Shown: positions 17,968 through 30,225 of the stretch, piece by piece
How positions within the stretch are numbered: position 1 is the first letter of the stretch
Layout of the letters: each line of letters begins with the position of its first letter
Assembly (NCBI RefSeq): GCF_003751845.1
Contig: NZ_RJKQ01000002.1
Location: 1,396,668 to 1,460,667, forward strand
Reading direction: 5' to 3'
Source: Enterobacter sp. BIGb0383
GTDB taxonomy: Bacteria; Pseudomonadota; Gammaproteobacteria; Enterobacterales; Enterobacteriaceae
Length of the DNA: 64,000 bases
The notes under the pieces: model-generated
Told to the model about the DNA's origin: nothing
The model's input: only the letters and a program-made list of their open reading frames with translations
Database searches by the model: none
Made by a program: the position numbers and the translations under genes

Positions 17968-20115
17968 ATGGAAAAAATCATGACGGTTTGTCCCTACTGC
18001 GCATCAGGCTGCAAAATCAACCTGGTCGTGGAGAACGGCAGTATCGTCCGGGCGGAAGCGGCTCAGGGGAAGAACAACCAGGGTACGCTATGTCTGAAGG
18101 GCTATTACGGCTGGGATTTTATTAACGATACCCGGATCCTGACCCCGCGCCTGCAAACGCCGATGATTCGCCGCAAGCGCGGCGGAAAGCTGGAATCCGT
18201 CAGCTGGGACGAAGCCCTGGACTACGTGGCCGGGCGCCTGAGCGCCATTAAGGCCAAACATGGCCCTGACGCTATCCAGACCACCGGCTCGTCACGCGGC
18301 ACGGGGAATGAAACCAACTATGTGATGCAGAAATTTGCACGCGCCGTTATAGGTACCAATAACGTCGACTGCTGCGCACGCGTCTGACACGGCCCTTCGG
18401 TTGCAGGTCTGCACCAGTCGGTCGGCAATGGCGCAATGAGCAATGCCATCACGGAAATTGACAATACGGATTTAGTGTTCGTCTTCGGTTACAACCCGGC
18501 GGACTCACACCCCATTGTGGCGAATCATATTCTGAACGCCAGACGCAACGGGGCGAAGATTATCGTCTGCGATCCGCGCAGAATCGAAACGGCGCGTATT
18601 GCGGATATGCACCTGGCGCTGAAAAACGGCTCAAATATCGCCCTGCTGAACGCCCTCGGCCACGTGATGATCGCCGAGAACCTGTATGACGCGGCCTTTG
18701 TCGCCGGACGTACCGAAGGCTTCGAGGAGTACCGCAAAATCGTCGAGGGCTATACGCCGGAATCGGTGGAAAGCATTACCGGCGTCAGCGCAGCGGAGAT
18801 CCGCCAGGCGGCACGTCTGTATGCCACGGCGAAGACCGCCACTATCCTGTGGGGAATGGGTGTCACCCAGTTTTACCAGGGGGTGGAAACCGTTCGCGCC
18901 CTGACCAGCCTGGCGATGCTGACCGGCAACCTCGGGAAGCCCCACGTCGGGGTCAACCCGGTGCGCGGCCAGAACAACGTTCAGGGCGCCTGCGACATGG
19001 GCGCGCTGCCGGATATCTATCCCGGCTACCAAAGCGTCAGAGTCCCGGAATACCGGGAGAAGTTTGCCCGGGCCTGGGGCGTAGAAACCCTGCCGGAGGA
19101 GCCTGGCTATCGCATCAGCGAGTTGCCGCACAGGGTCGCTCACGGCGAGGTTCGTGCGGCGTATATTATGGGCGAAGACCCGCTCCAGACCGATGCAGAG
19201 CTTCCGGCCGTGCGCCAGGCCTTTGCCGATATGGAACTGGTTATCGTCCAGGATATCTTTATGACCAAAACCGCTGCGGCAGCGGACGTGATCCTGCCCT
19301 CAACGTCCTGGGGCGAGCATGAAGGGATCTATACCGCAGCCGACCGCGGCTTCCAGCGCTTCTTTAAGGCGGTCGAACCGAAGTGGGACCTGAAAACCGA
19401 CTGGCAGATTATCAGCGAAATCTCGACCCGAATGGGCTACCCGATGCACTACGACAATACGCAGCAGATTTGGGACGAGCTACGCCATCTCTGCCCCGGC
19501 TATCTCGGTGCCACCTATGAGAAAATAGGTGAGCTGGGCTATATCCAGTGGCCGTGTCGGGATGAGTCAGAGGCGGACCAGGGCACGTCGTATCTGTTTA
19601 AAGAGCGCTTCGATACCCCGAACGGGCTGGCCCAGTTCTATACCTGTGACTGGGTTGCGCCAATCGACAAGGTGACGGAAGAGTTTCCGATGGTGCTCTC
19701 CACGGTGCGCGAAGTGGGCCACTACTCCGGCCGATCGATGACCGGCAACTGCGCGGCGCTGGTCGCGCTGGCGGACGAACCGGGCTATGCGCAGATCAAC
19801 ACCGCCGACGCCGAACGGTTAGGGATTGAAGATAACGCCCTGGTCTGGGTCACGTCACGTAAAGGACGGGTTATCACCCGCGCTCAGGTCAGCGAACGGC
19901 CGAACAAAGGCGCGGTGTATATGACCTACCAGTGGTGGATTGGTGCCTGTAACGAGCTGGTGGCGGAAAACCTCAGTCCGATAACCAAAACGCCGGAGTA
20001 TAAGTACTGCGCCGTGCGCGTGGAGTCTATCGCCGATCAGCATGCCGCCGAGCAGTATGTGATTGATGAGTACGACGCGCTGAAGGCCAGGCTGCTGGAG
20101 AGTGCGCAGGGGTAA
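17968..20115 (+). CDS. fdhF: Formate dehydrogenase H, selenocysteine-containing
   Basis: A 715-residue molybdopterin oxidoreductase, identical in length to E. coli FdhF. Codon 140 is an in-frame TGA (18385-18387), read as selenocysteine within VDCCARV-Sec-HGPSVAG; it would otherwise look like two ORFs. The N-terminal [4Fe-4S] ligands are in CPYCASGC and CLKGYYGWDF. It oxidises formate to CO2 on the cytoplasmic side as part of the formate hydrogenlyase complex. Translation needs SelB and the SECIS hairpin just after the TGA. The start at 17968 follows GGGAGCGAAGAG. No phn or other accessory genes accompany it. Confidence 0.97.
18385..18424 (+). promoter_or_regulatory. SECIS element of fdhF
   Basis: The 40 bases from the UGA onward closely match the E. 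coli fdhF SECIS. The apical part GGTTGCAGGTCTGCACC holds the SelB-recognised GGTCT loop in a TGCAGGTCTGCA stem. This supports selenocysteine insertion rather than a nonsense mutation. Confidence 0.9.
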
Positions 20116-20120
20116 TAAAC

Positions 20121-20151
20121 AAAAACGCCGGAGCAGTGCTCCGGCGTTTTT
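20121..20151. terminator. Bidirectional terminator fdhF/gltP
   Basis: AAAAACGCCGGAGC and GCTCCGGCGTTTTT form a perfect 14 bp stem around a 3-base loop. It is flanked by A and T runs, so it works for fdhF on the plus strand and gltP on the minus strand. Confidence 0.93.
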
Positions 20152-20166
20152 ATAGGTAAAGACAGC

Positions 20167-21480
20167 TTACGAGTTTGCGGTCTTATCGAATTTGCCCAGC
20201 ACCTCACGCTCATAGGCCAGCGCTTTGTTGCGGTCAAACTTGTGTTCCCACTTGGCAATCACCAGCACCGCCAGTGCATTGCCCACCACGTTCAGCGCCG
20301 TACGCGCCATATCGAGGATACGGTCTACGCCCGCAATAAAGGCCAGGCCTTCCAGCGGAATACCGACGCTGCCGAGCGTGGCCAGCAGTACCACAAAGGA
20401 GACGCCTGGCACGCCTGCAATCCCCTTCGAGGTGACCATCAGCGTCAGGACCAGGATAATCTCCTGCCCAATCGACAGTTCAATACCGTACAGCTGGGCA
20501 ATAAAGATCGCCGCGATGCTCTGGTACAGGGTAGAGCCGTCGAGGTTAAAGGAGTAGCCGGTCGGCACCACAAAGCTGGTGATCGACGCCGGTGCGCCGT
20601 AGGCTTCCATCTTCTCGATAATACGCGGCAGCACGCTTTCGGAGCTGGCGGTCGAGTAGGCCAGAATCAGCTCATCCTTCAGGATGCGGATCAGCGTCCA
20701 GATACTCAGGCCGCACATCCGCGCCACCAGGCCCAGCACCACCAGCGCAAAGAACAGGATCGCCGCATAAACCAGGATAACCAGCTTGGCGAGCGGCCAC
20801 AGGGACGCAAAGCCGAAGTTAGCCACGGTCACCGAGATCAGCGCAAATACACCGACCGGCGCGTAGCGCATCACCATATGGGTGACTTTGAACATGGTTT
20901 CCGAGATAGAGCGGAACACGGTCACCAGCGGCTCGCGATGGGCGGACGGCAGGGACGACAGGCCCAGACCAAAGAGCACCGAGAAGAAGATAATCGGCAG
21001 CATATCGCCCTTCGCCATCGAGGCAACGATATTGGTCGGGACCAGCGACAGAATGGTGCCCATCAGGCCATGCGCGTGGCTCTGCACTTCCGCCGTGGTG
21101 CTCTGGTATTTCGAAATATCCACCGTTGCCAGCTGGGACATATCAATGCCCGCGCCCGGCTGGAACACATTCGCCAGCGTAATGCCGAGAATAATGGCCA
21201 CCGTGGTGATCACTTCGAAATAAAGAATGGTTTTAGCACCAATGCGCCCGAGCTGTTTCGCATCACCGACGCCTGCAATCCCCACAATCAGTGTGGAAAT
21301 AACAATCGGCACCACGATCATCTTGATCAGATGGATAAAAATATCACCGGCGGGCGACAGCAGATTGGCAATCAACCAGTCACGGCTTTCGCTGTGATAA
21401 TGCAGGTAGCTGCCCAGCAGAATACCCAGTATCAGGGCCAGCAAAATTTGCCAGGCCAGGCTGACTTTCGTTTTTCTCAT
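20167..21480 (-). CDS. gltP: Glutamate/aspartate:proton symporter GltP
   Basis: A 437-residue DAACS-family transporter, the same length as E. coli GltP. The family signatures are the serine-rich STASSESVLP loop, the NLDGSTLYQS segment in transmembrane helix 7/8, and SKGIAGVPGVSF. It imports glutamate and aspartate with protons. I chose the ATG at 21480 (GAGGATGTTTGTTAT upstream) rather than the 52-residue longer frame, because it matches the family start MRKTKVSLAWQI. Here it is divergent from acs, because nrf genes are absent. Confidence 0.96.
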   Translation of the reverse strand: MRKTKVSLAWQILLALILGILLGSYLHYHSESRDWLIANLLSPAGDIFIHLIKMIVVPIVISTLIVGIAGVGDAKQLGRIGAKTILYFEVITTVAIILGITLANVFQPGAGIDMSQLATVDISKYQSTTAEVQSHAHGLMGTILSLVPTNIVASMAKGDMLPIIFFSVLFGLGLSSLPSAHREPLVTVFRSISETMFKVTHMVMRYAPVGVFALISVTVANFGFASLWPLAKLVILVYAAILFFALVVLGLVARMCGLSIWTLIRILKDELILAYSTASSESVLPRIIEKMEAYGAPASITSFVVPTGYSFNLDGSTLYQSIAAIFIAQLYGIELSIGQEIILVLTLMVTSKGIAGVPGVSFVVLLATLGSVGIPLEGLAFIAGVDRILDMARTALNVVGNALAVLVIAKWEHKFDRNKALAYEREVLGKFDKTANS

Positions 21481-21889
21481 ATAACAAACATCCTCAATGA
21501 AGCGCCATTCCCATGTTTGTGTTGCAGAACGACACATACTGAAAGGGGTAATTCGTATTGCGGGGTTTTTCAACGCGCAAAATAAGTACCATCTGTATGG
21601 CATTCTGCGCAACCTTTTAAGAACAGGGCATTTCACTGAAATTAGCCATTAAAACGCTAATTTCTTCCAATAATCATACATAACTTATTGTTATGGAAAA
21701 GAATTATAAGTGGGTATTTTTGATAATTGAGATAAGAAATTATTTTAGTTAAAAGAATCAGTTGCCGTATTTTCATACAATTCAGCCATTGCGTGATCCA
21801 TCGCGCAAATAATAAACAAAGCCTGTAGCGCTCCTGTAATTAACGTTTACGTGACATATCCTTAACATCTTACAAGGAGAACAAAAGCT
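21481..21889. promoter_or_regulatory. Divergent gltP-acs control region
   Basis: A 409 bp region, AT-rich in the middle (21660-21780), consistent with bent DNA and IHF or Fis sites known upstream of acs. A partial CRP-like sequence, CGTGATCCATCGCGCA (21792-21807), lies about 85 bp before the acs start. In E. coli acs is strongly CRP-dependent. No coding sequence is seen, and nrfABCDEFG, which occupies the gltP-acs gap in E. coli, is missing. Confidence 0.5.
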
Positions 21890-23848
21890 ATGAGCCAGGT
21901 ACATAAACACGATATTCCCGCAAATATTGCGGCACACTGCCTGATTAATCCGGACCAGTATGAGGCACGGTATCAGCTGTCCGTTAGCGATCCCGAAACC
22001 TTCTGGGGTGAAGAGGGGAAAATCCTCGACTGGATAACGCCGTACAGCAAAGTCAAAAACACTTCCTTCGCGCCGGGCAACGTCTCCATTAAATGGTATG
22101 AAGACGGCTCCCTTAACCTTGCCGCGAACTGCCTGGATCGCCATCTGCAGACCCAGGGCGACAGAACCGCCATCATCTGGGAAGGCGATGACGCCAGCCA
22201 GAGTAAGCACGTCACGTATCGCGAACTGCACCGCGACGTCTGCCGCTTCGCCAATGTCCTGCAGCAGCTGGGCATTAAGAAAGGCGACGTGGTCGCCATC
22301 TATATGCCGATGGTGGTAGAAGCCGCCGTGGCGATGTTGGCTTGCGCACGTATCGGTGCCGTTCACTCAGTTATTTTCGGCGGTTTCTCGCCGGAAGCCG
22401 TGGCCGGCCGCATCGTTGATTCCAGCTCGAAGCTGGTGATCACCGCCGATGAAGGTATCCGCGCGGGCCGCTCTATTCCGCTGAAAAAGAACGTCGACGA
22501 CGCCCTGAAAAACCCCAACGTCAAAAGCGTTGAACACGTGGTGGTCTATAAACGCACCGGCGGAAAAATTGACTGGCAGGAAGGCCGCGACCTGTGGTGG
22601 AGCGACCTGCTGGACGCCGCCAGCGACCAGCATCAGCCGGTCGCCGTGAACGCTGAAGACCCGCTGTTTATCCTCTACACTTCCGGCTCCACCGGGAAAC
22701 CCAAAGGCGTGCTGCACACTACCGGCGGCTACCTGGTCTATGCAGCCACCACCTTTAAATACGTCTTCGATTACCATCCGGGCGAGGTTTACTGGTGTAC
22801 GGCGGACGTGGGCTGGGTCACCGGCCACAGCTATCTGCTTTACGGCCCGCTGGCCTGCGGTGCAACCACGCTGATGTTCGAAGGGGTGCCAAACTGGCCG
22901 ACCCCGGCGCGTATGTCCCAGGTGGTCGACAAGCATAAGGTCAATATTCTCTATACCGCCCCGACGGCGATCCGCGCCCTGATGGCCGAAGGCGACAAGG
23001 CGATTGACGGCACAGACCGCTCATCTCTGCGCATCCTCGGGTCGGTGGGCGAGCCGATCAACCCGGAAGCCTGGGAGTGGTACTGGAAGAAAATCGGCAA
23101 GGAGAAATGCCCGGTGATGGACACCTGGTGGCAGACCGAAACCGGCGGCTTTATGATCACCCCGCTGCCCGGTGCTATCCCTCTGAAAGCCGGTTCCGCT
23201 ACCCGCCCGTTCTTCGGCGTGCAGCCTGCGCTGGTGGATAACGAAGGTAACGCCCTTGAGGGCGCCACCGAAGGCAACCTGACCATCGTCGACTCCTGGC
23301 CAGGCCAGGCACGTACCCTGTTCGGCGACCATGAGCGCTTCGAGCAGACCTACTTCTCCACCTTTAAAAATATGTACTTCAGCGGCGACGGCGCGCGTCG
23401 TGACGAGGACGGTTATTACTGGATAACCGGCCGCGTGGATGACGTGCTGAACGTTTCCGGCCACCGTCTCGGTACCGCCGAAATCGAATCGGCGCTGGTC
23501 TCGCACCCGAAAATCGCCGAAGCGGCGGTGGTCGGTATTCCTCATAGCATCAAGGGCCAGGCGATCTACGCCTACGTCACCCTGAACCATGGGGAAGAAC
23601 CGACGCCGGAGCTGTACGCCGAGGTGCGCAACTGGGTACGTAAAGAGATAGGCCCGCTGGCGACGCCGGACGTACTGCACTGGACAGACTCACTGCCGAA
23701 AACCCGCTCCGGCAAAATCATGCGCCGTATTCTGCGCAAAATCGCCGCTGGCGATACCAGTAACTTTGGCGATACCTCTACGCTTGCCGATCCGGGCGTA
23801 GTGGAAAAACTGCTCGAAGAGAAGCAGACCATCGCCATGCCATCCTGA
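21890..23848 (+). CDS. acs: Acetyl-coenzyme A synthetase
   Basis: A 652-residue AMP-forming ligase, the same length as E. coli Acs. It shows the phosphate-binding loop [11 protein letters not shown], the adenine motif [10 protein letters not shown], and the C-terminal [12 protein letters not shown] containing the regulatory acetyl-lysine. It activates acetate to acetyl-CoA in the cytoplasm for growth on low acetate. The ribosome-binding site is ACAAGGAGAAC. First gene of acs-yjcH-actP, which couples acetate uptake and activation. Confidence 0.98.
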   Translation: MSQVHKHDIPANIAAHCLINPDQYEARYQLSVSDPETFWGEEGKILDWITPYSKVKNTSFAPGNVSIKWYEDGSLNLAANCLDRHLQTQGDRTAIIWEGDDASQSKHVTYRELHRDVCRFANVLQQLGIKKGDVVAIYMPMVVEAAVAMLACARIGAVHSVIFGGFSPEAVAGRIVDSSSKLVITADEGIRAGRSIPLKKNVDDALKNPNVKSVEHVVVYKRTGGKIDWQEGRDLWWSDLLDAASDQHQPVAVNAEDPLFILYTSGSTGKPKGVLHTTGGYLVYAATTFKYVFDYHPGEVYWCTADVGWVTGHSYLLYGPLACGATTLMFEGVPNWPTPARMSQVVDKHKVNILYTAPTAIRALMAEGDKAIDGTDRSSLRILGSVGEPINPEAWEWYWKKIGKEKCPVMDTWWQTETGGFMITPLPGAIPLKAGSATRPFFGVQPALVDNEGNALEGATEGNLTIVDSWPGQARTLFGDHERFEQTYFSTFKNMYFSGDGARRDEDGYYWITGRVDDVLNVSGHRLGTAEIESALVSHPKIAEAAVVGIPHSIKGQAIYAYVTLNHGEEPTPELYAEVRNWVRKEIGPLATPDVLHWTDSLPKTRSGKIMRRILRKIAAGDTSNFGDTSTLADPGVVEKLLEEKQTIAMPS

Positions 23849-23914
23849 CCGCCCATCCCTCTCCCATTCCGGGAGAGGGAATAAAATAGTCCCTCCCCAA
23901 ATGGAGACTCTGTG

Positions 23915-25872
<1,958 letters not shown>

Positions 25873-25886
25873 GCCTTTACGCCCTT

Positions 25887-25906
25887 CCCCGGTCGCCCGA
25901 CCGGGG
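25887..25906 (+). terminator. Probable actP terminator
   Basis: CCCCGGTC and GACCGGGG form an 8 bp stem with a GCCC loop shortly after the actP stop. A TTTTT run follows only seven bases later, so the terminator is weak. A second perfect inverted repeat, TGTGGCGTGA/TCACGCCACA (25923-25948), lies just beyond and may serve the convergent gene at 26079. Confidence 0.6.
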
Positions 25907-26078
25907 ATCACATTTTTGTCCGTGTGGCGTGAGCAACTTCACGCCACAACGGAATGAAAACAAGATCGACGTCACAGGATTTATTGCCATTTCGCCTACC
26001 CCATCACACTTTTTCCCCTTTCCCCCGAAAGCCTGCCGCAAGACCGCCTGGCGGACGAGACAATTCTTCGCCCCCTTT

Positions 26079-27650
26079 TTATTCTGAATTCATCACGAGA
26101 CTGTCGGCAAAACGGCTTAGCCGCTCGGGACTGAGTAGCAGAGGCAGATACAGCGGGCTACCTTCAGGCGGGTTATCGACCCAGCGGGCAACGGTATCAG
26201 CATAGCGCAGCAGGGTTTGCTGATGCTCTGTCGCCACGCGCTCAGCGGGTTCGCCATAGCGGTCGCACCAGAGTAAATCGGCCACGGCGGCCGCCACGCG
26301 GGCAAACATCTGGCTGTAGATTTCGCCATTACGCCAGGCCGCGAGCAGTACAGTCAGCGTTTCATCGCCGCCGCCAATACGCGGAGTCAATTCGCGCAGG
26401 GCCTGCACCGCACCGGCGCTGAGAAAGCAGGCGGCCTCTTTTTCCAGGGCGATCAGCTGACGTTGTTCAAGACCGCTTGCCCGGTCATCCGCCAGGAACA
26501 GAGGCTGATACGCCTGCAGCCAGTTGGCACTGCGGGTATCCATATGCAGCAGCTGCTGGGCCTGAGCAAAACTCTGTGGAACCTGGCTCTGGTCATGTAG
26601 CCGTCGCCCCAGCAGATTGGGGGTTTTACACAGCCAGTCGTGGCTGCTGTAGAGCAGCGTCGCCAGCCTCTGGCGGTCCTGCTGATGACGAAAGCGCAGC
26701 TGCTGCTGTTCGGCCCAGCGGTCAAAGGCCGACCCGGCGCTGTTATCCGCCTGATTCGCCGCCGTCAGGCCATAAAGATTAATGGCGTTGGCCGAGTCCA
26801 TCACCCGACTGTCGGGCAGCCACTGCCAGCTAACCCGCGAGGAGATGGCTTCGATTTCGCCCTCAGCGGCGCTGATGGCCCAGCTCAGGCGGCCGGCAAT
26901 CTCGTCGCCCAGCCAGCAGGGCAGGATCGTCCAGCCATAGCCGGTGCCCCAGAGATCGTATTCGATCCACTTTTTATGCCCCGGCAGGCCGGTGATATGG
27001 GGATGATTAGCAAAGCCGGGGTGGTAGTCCAGCTCGGTGGCTTTAATCGAGGCCCGCACGTCGTCAGGCAGCCGGGAAAGCACGCCTGAAAGCTGCTGGC
27101 GCGGCCAGGAGCTATCGATAAAGTCGCGCAGCACCAGCTTTTTGCCCTGCGCCCGTATTTGGCTCCAGACCTGATGCAGACTCTGCTGCCAGCCACCGGT
27201 CTGGAACGCCGGCGTGGTCAGGCTAAGGATGATACCGCTGAGGTGCGGCAGCGCGGGCAACAGCGCAGTAAAAATCGCGGCGTAAAACCGCTGCCAGAAG
27301 TCCGGGGCACTTTTCTCATCGAAGGAAAACTCGGGGAACTTGCGCTTAATAATATCGTCGGACGGGGCCGCTTCCCCCTGCAGCCAGAAGGAGAGGTGGT
27401 TCGCCTGCAGGTAGTCGTTGACCCGTTTTAAATATTGCAGGCTGTAGTTTTGCTGGTGAATCAGATTGCCGACCTGCAGCCGCTGGCTCAGAGGTGACGG
27501 CGTCGCCAGCAGCGACAGCAGCTCCTGCTGGTGAAGAATGATGCCGGTATAGCCGTGCCGCTTCGCGCTCTCGACGCCCTGAACCAGCCACGGCCAGTGC
27601 CAGATCAGGGTGCTGTTCAGTTCCATCAGCTGCTGCGGAATACGTTTCAT
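26079..27650 (-). CDS. Hypothetical carbohydrate-related protein, possible glycoside hydrolase
   Basis: A 523-residue cytoplasmic protein that I cannot assign to a family with certainty. The N-terminal half reads like a TIM-barrel sugar enzyme (YTGIILHQQELLSL, LSFWLQGEAAPSDDII, GKKLVLRDFIDSSW, KATELDYHPGFANHPHI), a pattern reminiscent of alpha-glucuronidase-like proteins. A helical C-terminal half follows. The start at 27650 (MKRIPQQ) is uncertain: the ribosome-binding site is weak, and MELNSTL at 27626 is an alternative. It is divergent, 58 bp away, from a Gfo/Idh/MocA oxidoreductase, suggesting a shared sugar or uronate pathway. Confidence 0.6.
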   Translation of the reverse strand: MKRIPQQLMELNSTLIWHWPWLVQGVESAKRHGYTGIILHQQELLSLLATPSPLSQRLQVGNLIHQQNYSLQYLKRVNDYLQANHLSFWLQGEAAPSDDIIKRKFPEFSFDEKSAPDFWQRFYAAIFTALLPALPHLSGIILSLTTPAFQTGGWQQSLHQVWSQIRAQGKKLVLRDFIDSSWPRQQLSGVLSRLPDDVRASIKATELDYHPGFANHPHITGLPGHKKWIEYDLWGTGYGWTILPCWLGDEIAGRLSWAISAAEGEIEAISSRVSWQWLPDSRVMDSANAINLYGLTAANQADNSAGSAFDRWAEQQQLRFRHQQDRQRLATLLYSSHDWLCKTPNLLGRRLHDQSQVPQSFAQAQQLLHMDTRSANWLQAYQPLFLADDRASGLEQRQLIALEKEAACFLSAGAVQALRELTPRIGGGDETLTVLLAAWRNGEIYSQMFARVAAAVADLLWCDRYGEPAERVATEHQQTLLRYADTVARWVDNPPEGSPLYLPLLLSPERLSRFADSLVMNSE

Positions 27651-27708
27651 TGCGTCGCCCGAATTCTTTCCATGCTCTGATAGTAAGCGATTATTTAATG
27701 AGGACAAT

Positions 27709-29004
27709 ATGAAAAAATATGCCCTGGTCGGCACCGGCGGACGTGCCGGACTCTATATTTCGGCAATCGGTGGACAGTGGAAAAACAGCGCCAGCCTGGT
27801 GGCCTTTTGCGATACCAACCAGACCCGGATGCAGTACGCCAACCGGCTACTGAGCGAAGCCGGTGCGCAGGCCGTCTCCTGCTGGCAGGCGGAGCAGTTC
27901 GAGGAGATGATCCGCGAAACGCGCCCCGATACCATTATTGTGACCACGATGGATCGCACCCACGATGACTACATCGTCCGCGCCCTGCATGCGGGCTGCG
28001 ATGTGATCACCGAAAAGCCAATGACCATCGACGAAGCCCGGGCGCTGCGTATTCTCGATGCCATCGAACAGACCGGTCGTCAGGTGCGGGTGGCCTTTAA
28101 CTACCGCTACGCCCCGCACCACAGCAAAGTCCGCGAACTGCTGATGCAGGGCACCATCGGCGAAGTCCACTCCGTCCACTTTGAATGGCTGCTCAATACC
28201 GAGCACGGCGCGGACTATTTCCGCCGCTGGCACAGGGAAAAACGCAACAGCGGCGGGCTGTTGGTGCATAAATCCACCCACCATTTCGACCTGATGAACT
28301 TCTGGCTGGGCAGCTATCCCGAGCGGGTGTATGCCGAAGGCGGCCTGCGTTTCTACGGTAAAGAGAACGCCGAAAAACGCGGCATCCGCCAGTTTTACCC
28401 ACGCGCCCACGGCTATGCCGCTGCCAAAGACGATCCGTTCGCGCTGCATATGGAGGAGAACCCCCAGCTTAAGGCGCTGTATCTGGATGCCGAGCACGAG
28501 GATAACTACTTCCGTGACCAGAGCGTGTTCAGCGACGGGATCACCATTGAGGACACGATGTCGGTACTGGTGAAGTACCAGAATCAGGTGCAGCTCACCT
28601 ACTCTCTGAACGCGTATTTGCCGTGGGAAGGGCTGAACGTGGTCTTTAACGGCAGCGAGGGCCGACTGGAGATGAAGCTGGTGGAGAAATCCTACGTTAA
28701 CGCCGGGGGCAAACGGGAAAATGAAGGCAGTCTGGAGCAGTGCGATATCACCGTCTTCCCGATGTTCGCCGCGCCCTGGAAAGCCGAGTTTAACGTGGGA
28801 GAAGGCGGACACGGCGGCGGTGATAACGCTATGCTGGCAGACCTGTTTGGTGAACCCGCTCACGACCCGCTGCAGCGGGCCGCCGACCACCGCGCGGGGG
28901 CCATGTCCATCCTCACCGGTATCGCAGGAAATATCTCCATACAGCAGCAGCGTCCGGTGAATTTCCGCGAGTTTGAACTGGTTGCCCGACTGAAAAAACA
29001 GTAA
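27709..29004 (+). CDS. Gfo/Idh/MocA family oxidoreductase
   Basis: A 431-residue NAD(P)-dependent sugar dehydrogenase-type protein. The Rossmann fold begins at KKYALVGTGGRAGLY (G-x-G-G). The family EKP motif is in VITEKPMTIDEA (about residue 103). The substrate-binding domain contains GGLLVHKSTHHFDLMNFWLG, where His is the likely catalytic base. The ATG at 27709 has a GAGGACAAT ribosome-binding site; the longer upstream frame overlaps the divergent gene. It is paired with the divergent hypothetical at 26079-27650. The substrate is unknown. Confidence 0.85.
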   Translation: MKKYALVGTGGRAGLYISAIGGQWKNSASLVAFCDTNQTRMQYANRLLSEAGAQAVSCWQAEQFEEMIRETRPDTIIVTTMDRTHDDYIVRALHAGCDVITEKPMTIDEARALRILDAIEQTGRQVRVAFNYRYAPHHSKVRELLMQGTIGEVHSVHFEWLLNTEHGADYFRRWHREKRNSGGLLVHKSTHHFDLMNFWLGSYPERVYAEGGLRFYGKENAEKRGIRQFYPRAHGYAAAKDDPFALHMEENPQLKALYLDAEHEDNYFRDQSVFSDGITIEDTMSVLVKYQNQVQLTYSLNAYLPWEGLNVVFNGSEGRLEMKLVEKSYVNAGGKRENEGSLEQCDITVFPMFAAPWKAEFNVGEGGHGGGDNAMLADLFGEPAHDPLQRAADHRAGAMSILTGIAGNISIQQQRPVNFREFELVARLKKQ

Positions 29005-29032
29005 CGTTCTGTCGCCGCCGGGCAATCGGCGG

Positions 29033-29722
29033 CTAGAACATCAGCCGTCCCACCAGCGGCGCCAGCAGCACCATCACCACGCCGGAGAGCATCATCACCA
29101 GGCTTGCCACCACGCCCTCCTGCTGGCCCAGCTCATAGGATCGCGCCGTCCCGGCCCCGTGCGAGGCGGCACCAAACCCCGCACCTTTAGCCATCCCTGC
29201 GCGGATCGCCAGCCGCAGAAAAAGGACATCCCCCACCGCCATGCCGAACACGCCGGTGATCACCACAAATAGCGCCACCAGATCCGGCTGGCCGCCCAGC
29301 GGCTTCGCCGCCGCCAGCGCAAAGGGCGTGGTGACGGAACGCACCGCCAGACTGCGCTGGATCTCATCGGAAAGGGTAAACAGGCGCGCCAGCCAGATTG
29401 AAGAGGTGACCGCCACCACCGTGGCCGTCACCACGCCAGCGGTCAGGGACATCCAGTGACGTTTAATGATCGCCAGGTTGTCATAGACCGGCACGGCAAA
29501 GGCAATGGTCGCCGGACCCAGCAGCCACATCAGCCAGTGGTTTTCGCCCATATAGTTCTGGTACGAGATATGGCCGAAGACCAGGATCAGCACCAGCAGC
29601 AGTGGGGTAAAGACCAGCGGCATCAGCGGCAGTTTGTGAAAACGTCGGTAGAGCCGTTTATTGGCAAAATAGAGCGCAACCGTCATCACCAGACACAGGA
29701 TACTGACCAGGGAGTCACTCAT
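29033..29722 (-). CDS. LrgB/YohK family membrane protein
   Basis: A 229-residue protein with about seven membrane segments. Family landmarks are LLGPATIAFAVPVYDNL, SVTTPFAL and the C-terminal GAASHGAGTARSYELG. LrgB/CidB proteins act with LrgA/CidA as holin-like or metabolite (pyruvate-type) transport partners. The start at 29722 overlaps the lrgA-like stop by 8 bp. E. coli has the related yohJK elsewhere; this is a second locus with its own regulator. Confidence 0.88.
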   Translation of the reverse strand: MSDSLVSILCLVMTVALYFANKRLYRRFHKLPLMPLVFTPLLLVLILVFGHISYQNYMGENHWLMWLLGPATIAFAVPVYDNLAIIKRHWMSLTAGVVTATVVAVTSSIWLARLFTLSDEIQRSLAVRSVTTPFALAAAKPLGGQPDLVALFVVITGVFGMAVGDVLFLRLAIRAGMAKGAGFGAASHGAGTARSYELGQQEGVVASLVMMLSGVVMVLLAPLVGRLMF

Positions 29723-30125
29723 GTCCAGCCCTGCGTATTTCGTAGCGGTAGACCTTATCGACCACCCAGGCGGTCGCACCCAGCACCAGCAGCGTGCTCA
29801 GGGCAATCACCAGACAGATGCGCCAGCCGTCAACCATCAGCAGCTGGGCGTAATTAACCACCGCCACCACCGCCGGGACAAAAAACAGCAGCATTTCCGC
29901 CAGCAGCCAGGCAGCACCGGCCCGCACCCAGCGCAGAGGCACGATACGGCAGAGGATCAGCATCAGCAGAATCAGCATCCCGACGAGGTTTGCCGGAAGG
30001 GGCAGGTGCAGCCAGGCCACCAGATATTCCGCCACGACAAACAGTCCGGCATAAAGCACCACCTGCACCGGGATCTGTAAGCGCTGCAGTAGCACAGGTG
30101 CTACGCGGCTATAGGCCACAGCCAT
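29715..30125 (-). CDS. CidA/LrgA family holin-like protein
   Basis: A 136-residue membrane protein with four hydrophobic segments. The family core is LPANLVGMLILLMLILCRIVPL, followed by LLAEMLLFFVPAVVAVV. The start at 30125 follows AGGAAATCAAGAG; the upstream in-frame start is less likely. First gene of a two-gene operon with the LrgB-like protein and divergent from a LysR regulator. Confidence 0.87.
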   Translation of the reverse strand: MAVAYSRVAPVLLQRLQIPVQVVLYAGLFVVAEYLVAWLHLPLPANLVGMLILLMLILCRIVPLRWVRAGAAWLLAEMLLFFVPAVVAVVNYAQLLMVDGWRICLVIALSTLLVLGATAWVVDKVYRYEIRRAGHE

Positions 30126-30225
30126 CTCTTGATTTCCTGAACAAAAACAAAGAAGCACAGTATAGAGAGCGCACGATCGCGACTGAAATGAATTAAACTC
30201 ATCGCAGGTATAGTCACGAGGAATA

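Noticed and set aside
18385..18387. TGA inside fdhF as a nonsense mutation
   Set aside because: It is at codon 140, the known selenocysteine position, and is followed by a conserved SECIS hairpin.
20242..21585. 447-codon ORF opposite gltP
   Set aside because: Antisense shadow of a GC-rich gene; sequence is His/Gln/Arg-rich with no protein-like features, and gltP is unambiguous.
25923..25948. Perfect TGTGGCGTGA/TCACGCCACA inverted repeat as a second actP terminator
   Set aside because: No T run follows it on the plus strand; it may be an operator, REP-like relic or minus-strand terminator, and I cannot decide.
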